Shown here one piece after another: positions 43,838 through 54,880 of a stretch of DNA of 64,000 bases. Location: contig NW_004624795.1 of the NCBI RefSeq assembly GCF_000247695.1, forward strand, positions 11,906,747-11,970,746, in the 5' to 3' direction. The position numbers and the translations under genes are program-made. The first letter of the stretch is position 1. Every line of letters starts with the position of its first letter. The notes under the pieces were generated by a model that had not been told where the DNA came from, did no database searches, and saw only the letters and a list, made by a program, of their open reading frames with translations. Source of the stretch: Heterocephalus glaber. Taxonomy: Eukaryota > Chordata > Mammalia > Rodentia > Bathyergidae.

Positions 43838-44048
43838 ACCTGGTGAGGTGGTTCACATTTTAATCCCAGCATTTGGGAGGCTGAGGTGGGAGGATCATCT
43901 TGAGTTCAAAACAGCCTGGGTTACACAGTGAGTTCAGGCTGGCCTTGACCTCACTATGGAGCCCAGCCTGGCCTCGGGTTCATAGTGATTCTCCTACATC
44001 AGGCTCCTGAGTGCTGGGATTACAGGTGTGCGTCACCACGCCCCGCTC
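43838..44048. mobile_element. Head-to-head B1 pair
   Basis: A + strand B1 (43838-43928) runs directly into a - strand B1 (43929-44048) at GTGAGTTCAGGCTGGCC, giving a potential hairpin. Confidence 0.75.
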
Positions 44049-44274
44049 CTAAATAGGTTCTTGACTCTTATTTTGGAAAAAGCATTTCTGGAGGCTCCGT
44101 GACAGGCAGAGACATGAATCGGAAAAATAAGGAGTCAGGGAGAACAGGGACAGGGTTCCATTTTGAGCAGCTGGGTTACCTGCCTCACTCTGGGTCAGAA
44201 GGGCCCAGTGGATTTCCTGAGGTGGGTGAGGCTAGTTGGCCATTATCTGAGTTTACTTTTACAAGATCTTTGTG

Positions 44275-44605
44275 GGAGGCACTAGGCATGGGGGCACACG
44301 GCTATATTCCTAGCACTCTGGAGGTTAGGGCAAAAGGATTCCAAGTTTGAGACTAAGCTAGGTAATTTAGCAAGTTAGATAGATTTGATGGATTGATTGA
44401 CTCATTGATCCATTGAGAGTCTGGCTTTGGACTTCAGGCTGGCCTTGAACTCACAATGTGGCCAGGCTGGCTTCTAATTCACAGTGATCCTCTTGTCTCA
44501 CCTAGGATTAAAGTTGTGAGCCACCATCCCCTGCTGCCTCAAAATTTAAAATGGAGCTGATAGTGATGCCTGCCAGCACTTGGGAGGCCGAGGCAGGAGG
44601 ATCAA
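44275..44605. mobile_element. Cluster of B1 fragments
   Basis: + fragment 44275-44362, - fragment 44430-44535, and + fragment 44555-44605 (CACTTGGGAGGCCGAGGCAG). Confidence 0.7.
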
Positions 44606-44852
44606 GCGTCCCAGGCTGTTTTCCTCCCAGTCCCTGGGATGCCCTGGAGAGCGCGCTGGCAGTGGTGGGTGATGCCCGAGCACTTTTGGGCTCCACGGGT
44701 CTTCTGCACGGACACAGGGCAGGAGGAGCACGTGTTGGCCACAGCTGTTGTATTTTCAATCTCCCCTTCCTACCAGATGGTTCTTTGCCTGTGCTGCTAA
44801 TTTTGCCTCCACGGCCTTTGACACAGCTAGTGTTCATGGAAATGATTCCCTC
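44606..44852. other. Sequence similar to LTR-adjacent region, unclassified
   Basis: CACGGGTCTTCTGCACGGAC and following text has no repeat or gene I recognise. Confidence 0.3.
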
Positions 44853-45540
44853 CAAGTGTTATGGATGGCTAAATTAGACAGAAATTAGCAGGCAGTCAGG
44901 GAGGGGCCAGGCCCTGGAGGGATTCGGTGCAGATGAGACCAAACACAGCTGTGGCTGGAGGTGAAAGGGAAGAGAGCCAGGGGTGCTCATCTCCCTGGAG
45001 CCAGACAGCAGCTGGCGGTCGTACTGTAGTCAGCACCACTCGGCCCAGTGAGACAGGTAAGGGTCAGATGCATAAGTGGTGACCAGAACACCCTGATCCA
45101 CTTCTTTCCCAGGATGCCTTTATTCTTTCTACTAAGTTGAAGTCAGCAATGCCCACCATAGACCCTTGCTACATGTCTCAATTCCTTATTAGACCAATAA
45201 GAGCTACACAACTATACCTGTAATCGTATAGGGTGATGGTAATACGACCCGGTTACCCAAGTTGTGATTTTGTTGTATAAAAGCCCTTGACAGCCAAGGA
45301 TTTGGCTCAGTGGTTCCGGCACCTGCCTCCCAAGCACAAGGTCCCGAGTTCAATCCCCGGTACCAAAACAAAAAAAAAACCCTTGACAGAGGACCTCAGC
45401 AGCAACCCACTTTCCAGACCCCTCCTGTTTCTCAGGAGCTTTCTCTCAATCAACTTTTGCTATTCTTAACCTCCTTTGCCCTCATAGCCATCCTTCAGGC
45501 ATCGGGAGAAGTGAACTCGGCACATGTGACACCTAACAGG
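44853..45540 (+). mobile_element. ERV LTR, same family as the KHDC1-linked LTRs, with ID insertion
   Basis: Starts TGTTATGGATGGCTAAATTA and ends CACATGTGACACCTAACA. A good TATA box GTTGTATAAAAGCCC is at 45270. The ID SINE at 45291-45382 splits it with target CCCTTGACAG on both sides. Confidence 0.75.
45291..45382 (+). mobile_element. ID-type SINE nested in LTR just after its TATA box
   Basis: Target CCCTTGACAG (45284 and 45381). Confidence 0.92.
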
Positions 45541-45925
45541 TGGGGAGTCACTTCCCCATGACAGATCGGAGGTTTCACCCGGATCTCCGAAAGGAAGGAG
45601 GAGTTTGTTTTTGTTTCCTGGCATCCTCCTGGCTTTCTTCCTGTGTGCTCCTGACTATTGGATTTTATTGGCTTGCTGGTTCTGGAGCCATTGAGTCTTT
45701 TGCTGCTGAAAGTGATTTTCTGCATAGAGGGTCTAAGCTCCTTGGGTGTGATTTTCACTGTTGTCTCCTCTATATTGCTCTTGTAACTGCGAGTACGTTG
45801 TGACTTACATTAGACTGTCTTTTATATGAAAGGTCAACATTATCGTATTTGGTTGCAGAAGAGATGAGACAGGTTTTGGCAGTTCACCTTTTATAAGGAT
45901 GGCTGGTGACTATTATTAGGAAATG
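45541..45925. other. Unique or ERV-derived sequence downstream of the LTR
   Basis: GGTGGGGAGTCACTTCCCC after the LTR end matches the text after the KHDC1-linked LTR (GGTGGGGAGTTACATTC), so some LTR-adjacent DNA is shared. No retroviral gene is recognised. Confidence 0.4.
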
Positions 45926-45927
45926 GA

Positions 45928-46203
45928 GCCAGGCATGGTGGCACATGCCTGTAATCCCAGCACTCGGGAGGCTGAGGCAGGAGAATGGAGGATCGGAGGA
46001 TCGCTGTGAGTTCAAGGCCTGCCTATGGATAACTTTTTTTTTTTTTTTTTTTGCGGTACAGGATGAACTCGGGACCTTGTGCTTTCCGAGGCAAAGGCGT
46101 TGCCACTGAGCTAAATGCCCAGCCCAAGGCCAGCCTATGGTATATAGTGAGTTCAAGGCCAGCCTGGACTATATAATGAGACCCTATGTCAAAAAAACAA
46201 AAT
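45928..46203 (+). mobile_element. B1-type SINE interrupted by an ID SINE
   Basis: B1 45928-46030 resumes at 46125-46203; the ID (-) is at 46034-46124. Repeated AAGGCC(T/A)GCCTATGG on both sides is the target duplication. Confidence 0.88.
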
Positions 46204-46204
46204 A

Positions 46205-46292
46205 AGGGCCGAGGATTTAGCTCAGTGGTCCTGCCACCAGCCTTGCAAGCACAAGGTTCTGAGTTCAATCCCCAGTACCACAAACAAAAACA
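46205..46292 (+). mobile_element. ID-type SINE
   Basis: Follows the B1 A tail; target AACAAAATAA repeated. Confidence 0.88.
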
Positions 46293-46434
46293 AAATAAAA
46301 ATAAAATAAAATAAACCTCAGTTACTAGGCTTGTTACATAAAGAAACCAGTAAATAGGATAAAGAAGGAAATATAAAATTACAAGTAAAAAGATATATTT
46401 TCGGTGTAAGAAGATTTTACATGATCAGGCTTTT

Positions 46435-46620
46435 ACATACCACCATGGAAAAAGGAAAAATAGCAGCAAAAGTAGGAGGTCTAAGTATGTCAAGAAAAGT
46501 TTGTAAAAAAGAACTGAAGTATATCGTGTACAGGTACAAATTCCCTGTGATGAATATGATCATTATGTATGTCAAAAATGTACCAATAAAAGTAACTTTT
46601 AAAAAAATAAAAGTTTATAG
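46435..46620 (+). mobile_element. LINE-1 3' UTR tail
   Basis: TACAGGTACAAATTCCCTGTG, ATCATTATGTATGTC and ACCAATAAAAG, the same order as at 18895. Confidence 0.7.
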
Positions 46621-46741
46621 AAGATAAAGTTTGTGAAAAGATAAATGATTGTTTGGTTATTTTATGCTTTTGCTCTTATTGGGTTGGTTAAACCCAGGCT
46701 GTTCCATCTAAACTTTCTTGTTTCTTAAAGGTGGCTAGAGC

Positions 46742-47055
46742 ACTAGCTCTTTATTTTTCTTCTTTTTGAGATAGGGTCTCACTGTATACCCCAGGCTGGC
46801 CTTGAACTCATGGCAATCCTCCTGCCTCAGCCTTCCTAGTGCTAGGATTATAGGCGTGTACCACCACGCCAAGTCTTTCTTTTCTCTCTTCCTTCTCTCC
46901 CTCCTTTTTTTGGGGGGGGGGGCAGTTTGAGACAGAGTCTCACTGTGTTTGTTGTCCAGGCTGGGCTTACCCTCACTATGTAGGCCAGGCATCCTCCTGC
47001 CTCTGCTGCCCCAGTGCTGGGATTATAGGTGTGTGGCCCAAAATCCCAGCTCCTA
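46742..47055 (-). mobile_element. Two B1-type SINEs in tandem, antisense
   Basis: Units 46742-46877 and 46905-47055; the second begins after a run of 11 G. Confidence 0.85.
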
Positions 47056-47440
47056 AGGAGGTTCTTGACTTTCATCACGGAAAAAGGATTTCAGGAGGAG
47101 TCAGTCAGATGAATAGGCTTGAAGTAGGATGGAAGTATTAAGAACTGGTTAGATAGGAGACCAGAAAAGTCATAATTTTAACTAAGTTTCAGGACATAAA
47201 CCCAGTTTGTTTATTTAGTCTCTTCTCGAAGAACACAATAACCCTGGGCAACCCTTTCACTTGCAAATGGATTCACCCAGTGCCTTTTGACTTGCAAACG
47301 GTCCACTTTCACAGATCACTTTCCCCCTGTAAGTTAGGCCACCACTGAAAGCCTCAAGATGATTTTACCATTTTGGGGTGCTGGAGTCTCCTTCTGGGGG
47401 TGGATTCTAGGTTCCTTCTGTCATGAGCAAAGAACTGGTT
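47056..47440. other. Unique or ERV-flanking sequence
   Basis: No gene recognised. Confidence 0.35.
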
Positions 47441-47454
47441 AAAACAAGCACAAA

Positions 47455-47960
47455 CAGCAGCAAAGTTTTATTAAAGCGAGGAAAAGAAACAGGCTCTGCA
47501 GAACAAGTTTGGGCCAAATAAAAGGAAAAATACACCCTACAGCATGAGGGTGGGCCACAGTGCAAGAGAGAATACAGTGGCAAAAACTCTGTGCACTGTC
47601 CTTTCTGAATCATCCACTCCTCTGGCTGACTGGGCCATCCTATCCAAAACCTGCTGGGGCGGGGGGGGGGGCACCTGCTTGAGTTCTCGTGAGAAGTCCA
47701 CGTGCAGGGCTTTGGGAACTGTTCTGCACAGGTGTTGGGAATCTTGTCATGCTTCCTTTCCCAGGCAGTTTTAGCCACGCCCTATCTTCCCAACTCTTGC
47801 CTATGGGTAGCCATCCTGTCCCACCCGTTAGACTACAACCAACACTACAGGTTATCAAATTCCATAGATTTCCACCCCAAAAGCACATGAACATTCCCAG
47901 TTCCAAACTGTAATGCATTTCATTTCTCTTTGTGTCCACACCTGACTCTTGAGTGCGCCC
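47455..47960 (-). mobile_element. LTR copy B of a two-copy ERV family
   Basis: Partner of 38840-39320: AGCAGCAAAGTTTTATTAAA, AACAAGTTTGGGCCAAATAA, CACGTGCAGGGCTTTGGGAA. Interrupted by G9 near 47660. Confidence 0.65.
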
Positions 47961-48770
47961 TAAATCTCTGCCTGATAAATCCTGTGCTTCTTATTGACAC
48001 ATCCTGACGGGAGTCAGTGAAACTACAACTTCTACGACAGAGTGAGTTAAATTCCGTATTTCAGCTTCCGGACCCTCTCAGACCCAGCCCAGTGACAGAC
48101 AGAGGAAACAGGCAGACTTAGGAAGAGGGAAGAACACATTCTGAGCTCATGGTGCCAAAAACATCAGGGAATGAAGTCGAGAAACAAAAGAAGTTAGGAG
48201 ATTTTAACAGAAATGAGAATTGCTCCTGGGGTTCTAGGAGAAGTCCCCAGTGGGGGCCACATGGCCTTCAATCCAGAGATCCTTATAAATCAGCAGATCA
48301 CAGGAACTGGCTTGGTTCTTTTTGGCCACTTAATCACAGGGTGCTCTTCAGATTTAAAATGACAAATTGGAACTCAGGCTTCTGACCCACTTCTTCAACA
48401 TGTAATGTTAAAGGAAACTGGGATTTTAGGGGGAGAAAAATGGTTATTTTGCATTTTATGTGCCTCAGAACTCAGGAGGTTAGTAGGGAGTGGGCTGCAT
48501 TCCCTGCTGCCTGAGGAAGTTCATTCTTTTTCCAAAGTCCTACTTCACTGTCTGTTCTTATTTTAATTATCAATATGGCTGGTCACCGAACTATCTCAGG
48601 CCCTTCTCTTATCTACTGTAGCTGCCTGTAAACAATTTTCTACAAAAGACTCCAGCTTGAGGAGCTGGGTTATGGGGCTCTCTCTGATTCAGGGTGGCCC
48701 ATGGGATTTCCTGGGTTGGTGAGAAGCTGGTTGACCATTATCTGAGTTTGCTTTTACTAGATGTTTCTGG
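47961..48770. other. Unclassified sequence, possible ERV interior remnants
   Basis: AT-moderate, no open frame above 80 codons and no domain that I recognise. Confidence 0.35.
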
Positions 48771-48859
48771 GAGGAACAGGCATGGTGGTATTCACCTATA
48801 ATCCTAGCACTCTAGGAGGCTGAAGCAGGAAGGTCACAAGATAAGTTTATTAGATTTCT

Positions 48860-49210
48860 CTCACTTTAAAATGGCTGCTACATAAAATGGCAGCCTTCTC
48901 CTTTCTGTAATACCCTGCTTCCCACTTAAAAATATGGCTTCACCGGCCCAAAGACAACCTTCTTCTTCCCAACATGCCCCTCTTCCTGCCAAAAGCATTA
49001 CCCAATACTTGCTACCTCCCAGCAACTAGTAATGTCACAGGCTCCTCCAATTCCATCACTCAACCCCAATCCAGCTCCTATAAGAAGCACTCTCTGACCA
49101 GGCCATATTGCTCTCCTTTGTTTGGAGACACCCAGGGAAATCGTCCCCACAATAAAGGCTTGTTGTTGTTCTGGTCTGGTCTTGGTTTTCGGCTCTTATA
49201 CCTGACAAAG
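48860..49210 (+). mobile_element. ERV LTR
   Basis: AAAATGGCTGCTACATAAAA, CCTATAAGAAGCACTCTCTG and the signal AATAAAGGCTTG (49151) about 50 bases before a CTGACA end give a U3-R-U5 profile. Confidence 0.6.
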
Positions 49211-49299
49211 TTTGGGTGAAGGCTGGGCAATTTAGGGAGTCAGGTAAACTTTGTCTCGAAATGTATTTAGTTACTTATTCTTTGTTTATATAAAATTTG

Positions 49300-49578
49300 T
49301 ACACTTTTTTTTTTTGAGGCAGGGTCTCCCTGTGTAGTCAAAGTGGGTCTTGAGCTCACTATGTACCCCGGGCTGGCCTTGAATTCACCAGGATCCCCTT
49401 GCCTCAGCTTTCCCAGGGTTAGACATTTATTTTGAGACATTGAGACAAAGTTTCAGGTTGTAATCCACCCTGGCATGGAACTCACTTTTTAGCCAAGGCT
49501 AGCTTTGAACTCACCAAGATCATCCCACCTCAGCCTCCCAAGTGCTGGGATTACGGGCGTGAGCCACCACACCCAGCA
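49300..49578 (-). mobile_element. Two B1-type SINEs in tandem, antisense
   Basis: Units 49300-49420 and 49435-49578. The right part of the second (from about 49528) belongs to the inverted duplication and matches 37633-37685 in reverse. Confidence 0.85.
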
Positions 49579-49664
49579 GTCTCAACATTTAAAAAGGAGC
49601 TGAGGCAGTGGTGGTGCGTGCTAGCACTCCGGAGGCTGAAGCAGGAGGATCCAGAGCTCTAGGC

Positions 49665-50292
49665 TGTTCCCCCCAGCCCTGGTGATAGAGGGGAAATGAA
49701 TGTAACTCCCCACCCGTAGATATCGGATACGCCGAGTTCCTGGGACCCAGAATCGAGGAGGTTCACAGGAGGGAGATTTTGAGCGAGAGAGAGAACTTCT
49801 GAGAGACAGGAGGGGACCAGAAAGTGGGTTGCAAACAAGCCCACTTCTCAAAGCAAGCTTCACAGAGCGAAATCAAGAGGTGAGTACGAAGTCGACAGGT
49901 GGGTACAACGTGGACCCAAACTATGATCGGGCAATAAGATCACGAGTGTGCTGCGCAGGTAACACTGATCCAGTGGGGAAGCAGGTCAGTAGCAAGTGTG
50001 CGTGGCAATCAGAAGGACCTGTAGGAAGGGATGGATCGGGAGGTCCCTGTCTCCCACCGGGGTGACTGATGTCCAGCTAGACTCTTGGACCGGGTGGTAC
50101 CAGGTACAGTCGAATCTTCCATCCCTGCTTATCCCCTGGGGAGGCCGCAGGCCTGGCACTGCTCTTTATCTAAGGCCCGGCCTCGGACAGATGCGTCCCC
50201 GGGCACAGCTGTGTGTTCTCATCCCCTGCACCCGCTCACTCCCTGGAGGGCCCGGCCCTGTCTCACTGCCCGTGCTGTCCGTCCCCACCTTG
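49665..50292 (-). mobile_element. ERV LTR upstream of right KHDC1-like copy (antisense to it)
   Basis: Mirror of 36925-37550. Its sense strand is -, opposite to the gene. Only one difference to the partner was noticed near 50157 (GCACTGC versus GCCCTGC). Confidence 0.75.
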
Positions 50293-50303
50293 GCTGTGTG
50301 CAG
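49880..50303 (+). promoter_or_regulatory. Candidate 5' intron joining LTR exon to KHDC1-like exon (right copy)
   Basis: Donor AATCAAGAG|GTGAGTAC at 49879/49880, acceptor TTGGCTGTGTGCAG|TTCC at 50303/50304 with a pyrimidine-rich stretch before it. Other donor-like sites lie at 49898, 49958 and 50103. No transcript evidence is available. Confidence 0.45.
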
Positions 50304-50314
50304 TTCCAGGGGCC

Positions 50315-50821
50315 ATGGAGAGCGGCGCTGGCGGCGGCGGGCGCGCCTGGTGGACGGTGGCCGAGCACTTCCAGGCCCCGCTGGTCTTCTACGTGGACGC
50401 GGAGCAGGAGGAGCTCGTGTTCGGCCGCGAGGACAGCGACCTTCGGCGCATCGAGGAGCACAGCCACACTCTGATCCAGCTGGAGGCCTGGGCCACGGCG
50501 GCGGGCCAGACGCGCGTCACGGTGGTGGGGCCCCCGGGGGCGCAGCGCTGGCTGTGGGAGCTGCTGTGCAGCCTGGGCAGCGGGGAGCCGGGCGGCCAGG
50601 CCCGAGGCCACGCGATGCTGCAGCTCGTGCGCAGCCGCCCGCTGAGCTGGGCCGAGCTGGCCGCAGCCGACCAGGGGCAGCCGCAGCTCATTGAACTAGA
50701 GGTGGCCTCCCGGCTGTACCCGGCTGTCGCCCTGCAGGTGCCTCGGGTCCTCCTGGTCCTGTGGCTCAGCTGCTCTGGCTTCTTCTGGAGCTCACTGCAC
50801 CCAGGACCAGGGCCCGAGTGA
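50315..50821 (+). CDS. KHDC1-family atypical KH protein with C-terminal hydrophobic segment (168 aa)
   Basis: ATG context GGGGCCATGG is strong. Residues about 12-110 form the KHDC1-type KH domain: WWTVAEHF, FYVDAEQEELVFG, EEHSHTLIQLE, GQTRVTVVG, then MLQLVRSRPL. The family is expressed in oocytes and early embryos; some members act at the endoplasmic reticulum and repress translation. Residues about 134-160 (LYPAVALQVPRVLLVLWLSC and on) are hydrophobic and could anchor the protein in a membrane. The coding region is very GC- and CpG-rich, unlike its surroundings. KHDC1 genes normally sit in a different syntenic block (human 6q13), so this copy was moved here. The frame is open from start to stop, which argues for function, but expression is unknown. 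Confidence 0.75.
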   Translation: MESGAGGGGRAWWTVAEHFQAPLVFYVDAEQEELVFGREDSDLRRIEEHSHTLIQLEAWATAAGQTRVTVVGPPGAQRWLWELLCSLGSGEPGGQARGHAMLQLVRSRPLSWAELAAADQGQPQLIELEVASRLYPAVALQVPRVLLVLWLSCSGFFWSSLHPGPGPE

Positions 50822-51074
50822 GTCCCCAGAGGCCAAGCTGGGAGAAGCTGACTGGGCGTGGATCCCGGCTCCTCCTGTGTGGACAGCTCCAGGCCTGCGT
50901 CTGGGGCGAGAAGTCCCACGGCAGGAGAACCGCTCTGGTGCCCTGACCCCCGATGACACCACACCAGCCCGACTGAAGCCCGAGAGCTGTGGAGTCAGCC
51001 TGGGCAGTACAGCAAGTTGGAGGCCTGCCTGAGCTACTGGAGGATTTTGTCCCAAAAACTGAAAAAGTGTTTAA

Positions 51075-51754
<680 letters not shown>

Positions 51755-52317
51755 TTGCCATCACCCTCCATGTTTCCCTTCATGCAGACCTGAAGCAGAT
51801 CAGAACAATACAAGAAGGTTTCCAGTCACCACTTCTACACAACAAGCTAGCCAGAGCAACTAAATGAGCATAACACTAGGTCTCACAAACCAGCCCTTAC
51901 TTTTTTCTACTATAAATTTTCACTGTAGCTTAATAGTAGCCAGCTATGTGTCTCAGTACGTGTCCCTGAGGGATACAGGAAGCAATCTGCATGTTTATTC
52001 ACTTAGTACAATGAACAGCAAAGTATGTGCACCTGTGCAAAAGTGTCAAACAGATTTTCACCCAATTATGCTCTGCCTAATAGGTTTTGCATATGTTTAC
52101 CTGAGCATCACATAGGGTATAATACACCCACACCACTCTAGGATTTTTTTAAAGTTTTCTTTTGATTTTTCTGGTAGAAGTAGCCCAGTTTAGTACAATG
52201 GCACATGAAAAACCAGATTTACAAGTTCTGGAGGAAGTCAAAAGTGAACCATCAAATTACTCTTGCGTGGATGATGATGATGATCCATTATAGTAAAATA
52301 CATGTTTTCATAACAGA

Positions 52318-52416
52318 AGAGTAGTAGGGCTGGCAATGTAGCTCCAGCACAGCACTTGCTTGGCAAGTGCAAGGCCCTGAATTTAATTCCTGGTACCAAA
52401 AACAAATAAACAAAAA
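52318..52416 (+). mobile_element. ID-type SINE, older subfamily, in the piggyBac pseudogene
   Basis: GGCAATGTAGCTCCAGCACA and GAATTTAATTCCTGGTACC; target AACAGAAGAG at 52311 and 52419. Confidence 0.88.
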
Positions 52417-52454
52417 AACAGAAGAGGAAACCATAAAAGAAGAAGAATGGTATG

Positions 52455-52488
52455 GGTGGATGATGATGACGATGATGATGACGACTTT
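52455..52488 (+). repeat. (GAT/GAC)n trinucleotide tract
   Basis: About 11 GAT/GAC units that would code for a run of aspartate in the piggyBac frame; a shorter tract lies at 52269-52285 on the other side of the SINE. Confidence 0.8.
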
Positions 52489-54157
52489 GGCCATGTCAGC
52501 CAAAGTTCCTGTGACATTGAAATTGAGCAAGAATCAACTGATACAGACACATGGAATTCAGAGCTCCTTGATTCAGATGCCAAAATAGCAATGTGAGTGC
52601 ATATTCTGACGAGTTGAAATGTTGCACAATGGCCATGCAACCAAATGGAACAATTCAATGTTAAAACATGGTCCAAAAATATAGCGAGGACCTTGGCAGG
52701 GATGAAACCTATTGGACAAAATGCCAGTACTGCCATTCAGTGTTGGAAATTGTAACAGACAAAATGCTACAAGATGTAAAATACACAAAGGCTCAAATAC
52801 AACTAAAACATTCTGTATGCACCAATAGCCATACTCAGAGATGTATTTATTATGACACCTCATTAGCTGAACTGAAAGCATTTATAGGTCTGCTGTATTT
52901 AGCAGTGCTTTCTCATGGTGATCACAGGAATGTAAAGGACTTACGGAAAAGTGATAGGTGTGGGCTTGAGGTTTGTCCAATAACAATGACACTGAGGATA
53001 TTTGGTTCCTTCAAAATTGCCTGAGGTTTGATGACAAAATCACCCACCAAGAAAGAAAAAGAACTGATAATCTGCTGCTATCCAGTCATTGTTTGACAGA
53101 TATGTAATTCCCAATAAATTTACACACTCTCTGAATACATGACTATCAACATCTTGCAGCATTTCATGGCCTTTGTAGCTTTAGGGAATACATACCAAAA
53201 ATTCTTGAAAATATGGCATAAACATTTATGCTCTTGTAGATATGAAGACTTATTATGCTTTCAATTTAGAAATGTATCCTGGAACTCAGCCACCAGGTCC
53301 TTGTTCCTGTAGTAATCCTGTAAACCGAATGATGCTATGAACAGACTTGTTTCTCCCATCTCCCAAACTAATCAGAATGTAACATTCAACAATTGGTTTA
53401 CCAGTTTCCAACTGATGCTATATTGGCTAACAGAGCACAAGATGACCCGCGTAGCAACTGTATGCAGGAACAAAGCAGAAATTCCAACTGAAATGTTGCA
53501 ATTTCAAAACAGAGAATTGTATAGTACAATCCTTGGGTTTCAGAAAGTTTTACATTGGCCTCCTATATGGTAAAGAAAAACAAACTAGTACTGCTGATGT
53601 CAACATTGCACCATGATGGAAACATTGGTAGGGAAATCTCGACAAAACAGAAGCATGAGACGGAAACTTTCTACAGCAAAACCAAAGGCAGAGTAGATGT
53701 TGTTGAGGAGTTATGCAGCAACTATGAGGTCACTCAAAACACGAAGCATTGGCCAATAGTTGTGTTTTACTCGGTCCTAAACATATATGACATAAATAGC
53801 TTGATAGTTTACAAGGAAAATAACAAGTGCAAAAAACCACAGAGAAATTTTCTTTGAGGATTAGGACTGGAACTCATTAGAGATCATTTACAGCAGTGGA
53901 AAAACAAATGTTTCTGTCCAGGGAACTATGCAAAAAGATTTTGGAGTGCACTGGTGAGCTGACAGGTGAACAGGCAGGTGCAGCATCCCAAGACCTACTA
54001 CAATAACAGGAAAACCAAAAAGAAGTCAGCTGTGCCCTACAAGAAGGAGCAGGAAAAGAAAGCATACGTGCTATCAGTGTAAGCAATACTTGAGTATGGA
54101 CCATGCAATTTTCATGTGTGAAGACTGCCTTAGGTGTGATAATTGAGTTTTACTTCC

Positions 54158-54241
54158 TTTTTTTGGTACGGGGGATTGTACTCAGAACCTTGCATTTGAG
54201 AGGCAGGCAGCAGGCGGCACCGCTGAGCTACATCCCCGGCT
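54158..54241 (-). mobile_element. ID-type SINE
   Basis: Contains a short local duplication GGCAGGCAGCAGGCGGCA. Inserted just after the piggyBac stop; target TTTACTT(C/T)(C/T)TTTTT. Confidence 0.88.
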
Positions 54242-54475
54242 AGGTTTACTTTTTTGTAGCGTGCCATTGGTATTTTCATTGTAGTTCACCTAAGTGTTTA
54301 TTGTTGATGTTCTTTTTTGTGGTTGTTGTTGTCTATTCTTTTCAGACTTTGTACATCTAAAACCAGTCGGTTGAAAATTTTGATGCTTGTTTATAAACAA
54401 TAAATGTTAAAAATGCAAAGCAATCAATGCTGCAATTCAGTTCTACAATTGCCTCTTCATTTTTTTTTATTTTTA

Positions 54476-54604
54476 TTTTATTTATGAACTTATTTTGAGA
54501 CAGGGTCTTACCATGTAGTCAGGCTGGCCTGTAAATCACAGCAGCGACCCTCTTGCCTCAGCCACTGAGTGCTGGGATTGGAGGCATGCACACCATGCCC
54601 GGCA
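54476..54604 (-). mobile_element. B1-type SINE
   Basis: TTTTGAGACAGGGTCTTACCA through ACACCATGCCCGGC. Confidence 0.85.
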
Positions 54605-54880
54605 TAAAAGCCTTTAGAGCAACTTTTTGTAGATACTGCAGCTGTCAACTGTCCGTTCTTCTTAGCATCTCTCCAGGGAGGCGGGTTAACAACAGCTGTT
54701 TGCGGAGTAGGTAGGGACATTCTTAACCGCTTCAAATCCTGGTCCTCTGCGTCTGTCTGCAAGCTCCCATCCTCTTAGGTATAGGACCTCAGCTTTTCCT
54801 GTGTGCACCAGGTGAAGCAGTGCCAGCAGCCTTCCTTGTTCTTTGCTCATAGTTGGTCACCACCTGCTCTTGTCATAATG
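54605..54880 (-). other. Possible old processed-gene fragment, unidentified
   Basis: A reverse-strand frame reads KRLRMSLPTPQTAVVNPPPW and on for about 60 codons, with complex composition unlike simple chance translation, but I do not recognise the family. A stop cuts it upstream near 54775. Confidence 0.25.

Larger units (their letters stand above)
52199..54145 (+). pseudogene. Decayed piggyBac (PGBD-like) transposase
   Basis: Pieces in order: an acidic N terminus from ATG 52199 (MAHEKPDLQVLEEVKSEP, then a run of D); ELKAFIGLLYLAVLSHGDHR (about 52867); EYMTIN (about 53135); NRLVSPISQTNQNVTFNNWF (53337); MSTLHHDGN (about 53590); TKGRVDVVEELCSNYEV and KHWPIVVFYSVLNIYDINSL (to 53857); and a C-terminal zinc-binding ribbon CYQCKQYLSMDH...CEDC (about 54070-54135). 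Two of the catalytic aspartates of the family are changed (the TIDE and CDNW positions read TIN and FNN), and stops and frameshifts are frequent. An ID SINE interrupts the acidic region. It is a dead transposase or an old domesticated copy that has since decayed. Confidence 0.85.

Noticed and set aside
49996..50694. 232-codon plus-strand frame at the right arm
   Set aside because: Same alternative frame as in the left arm; text is A/G/R-rich and has no family match.
50389..50964. 191-codon reverse frame opposite the KHDC1-like gene
   Set aside because: Mirror of the GC-rich coding strand; no motif.
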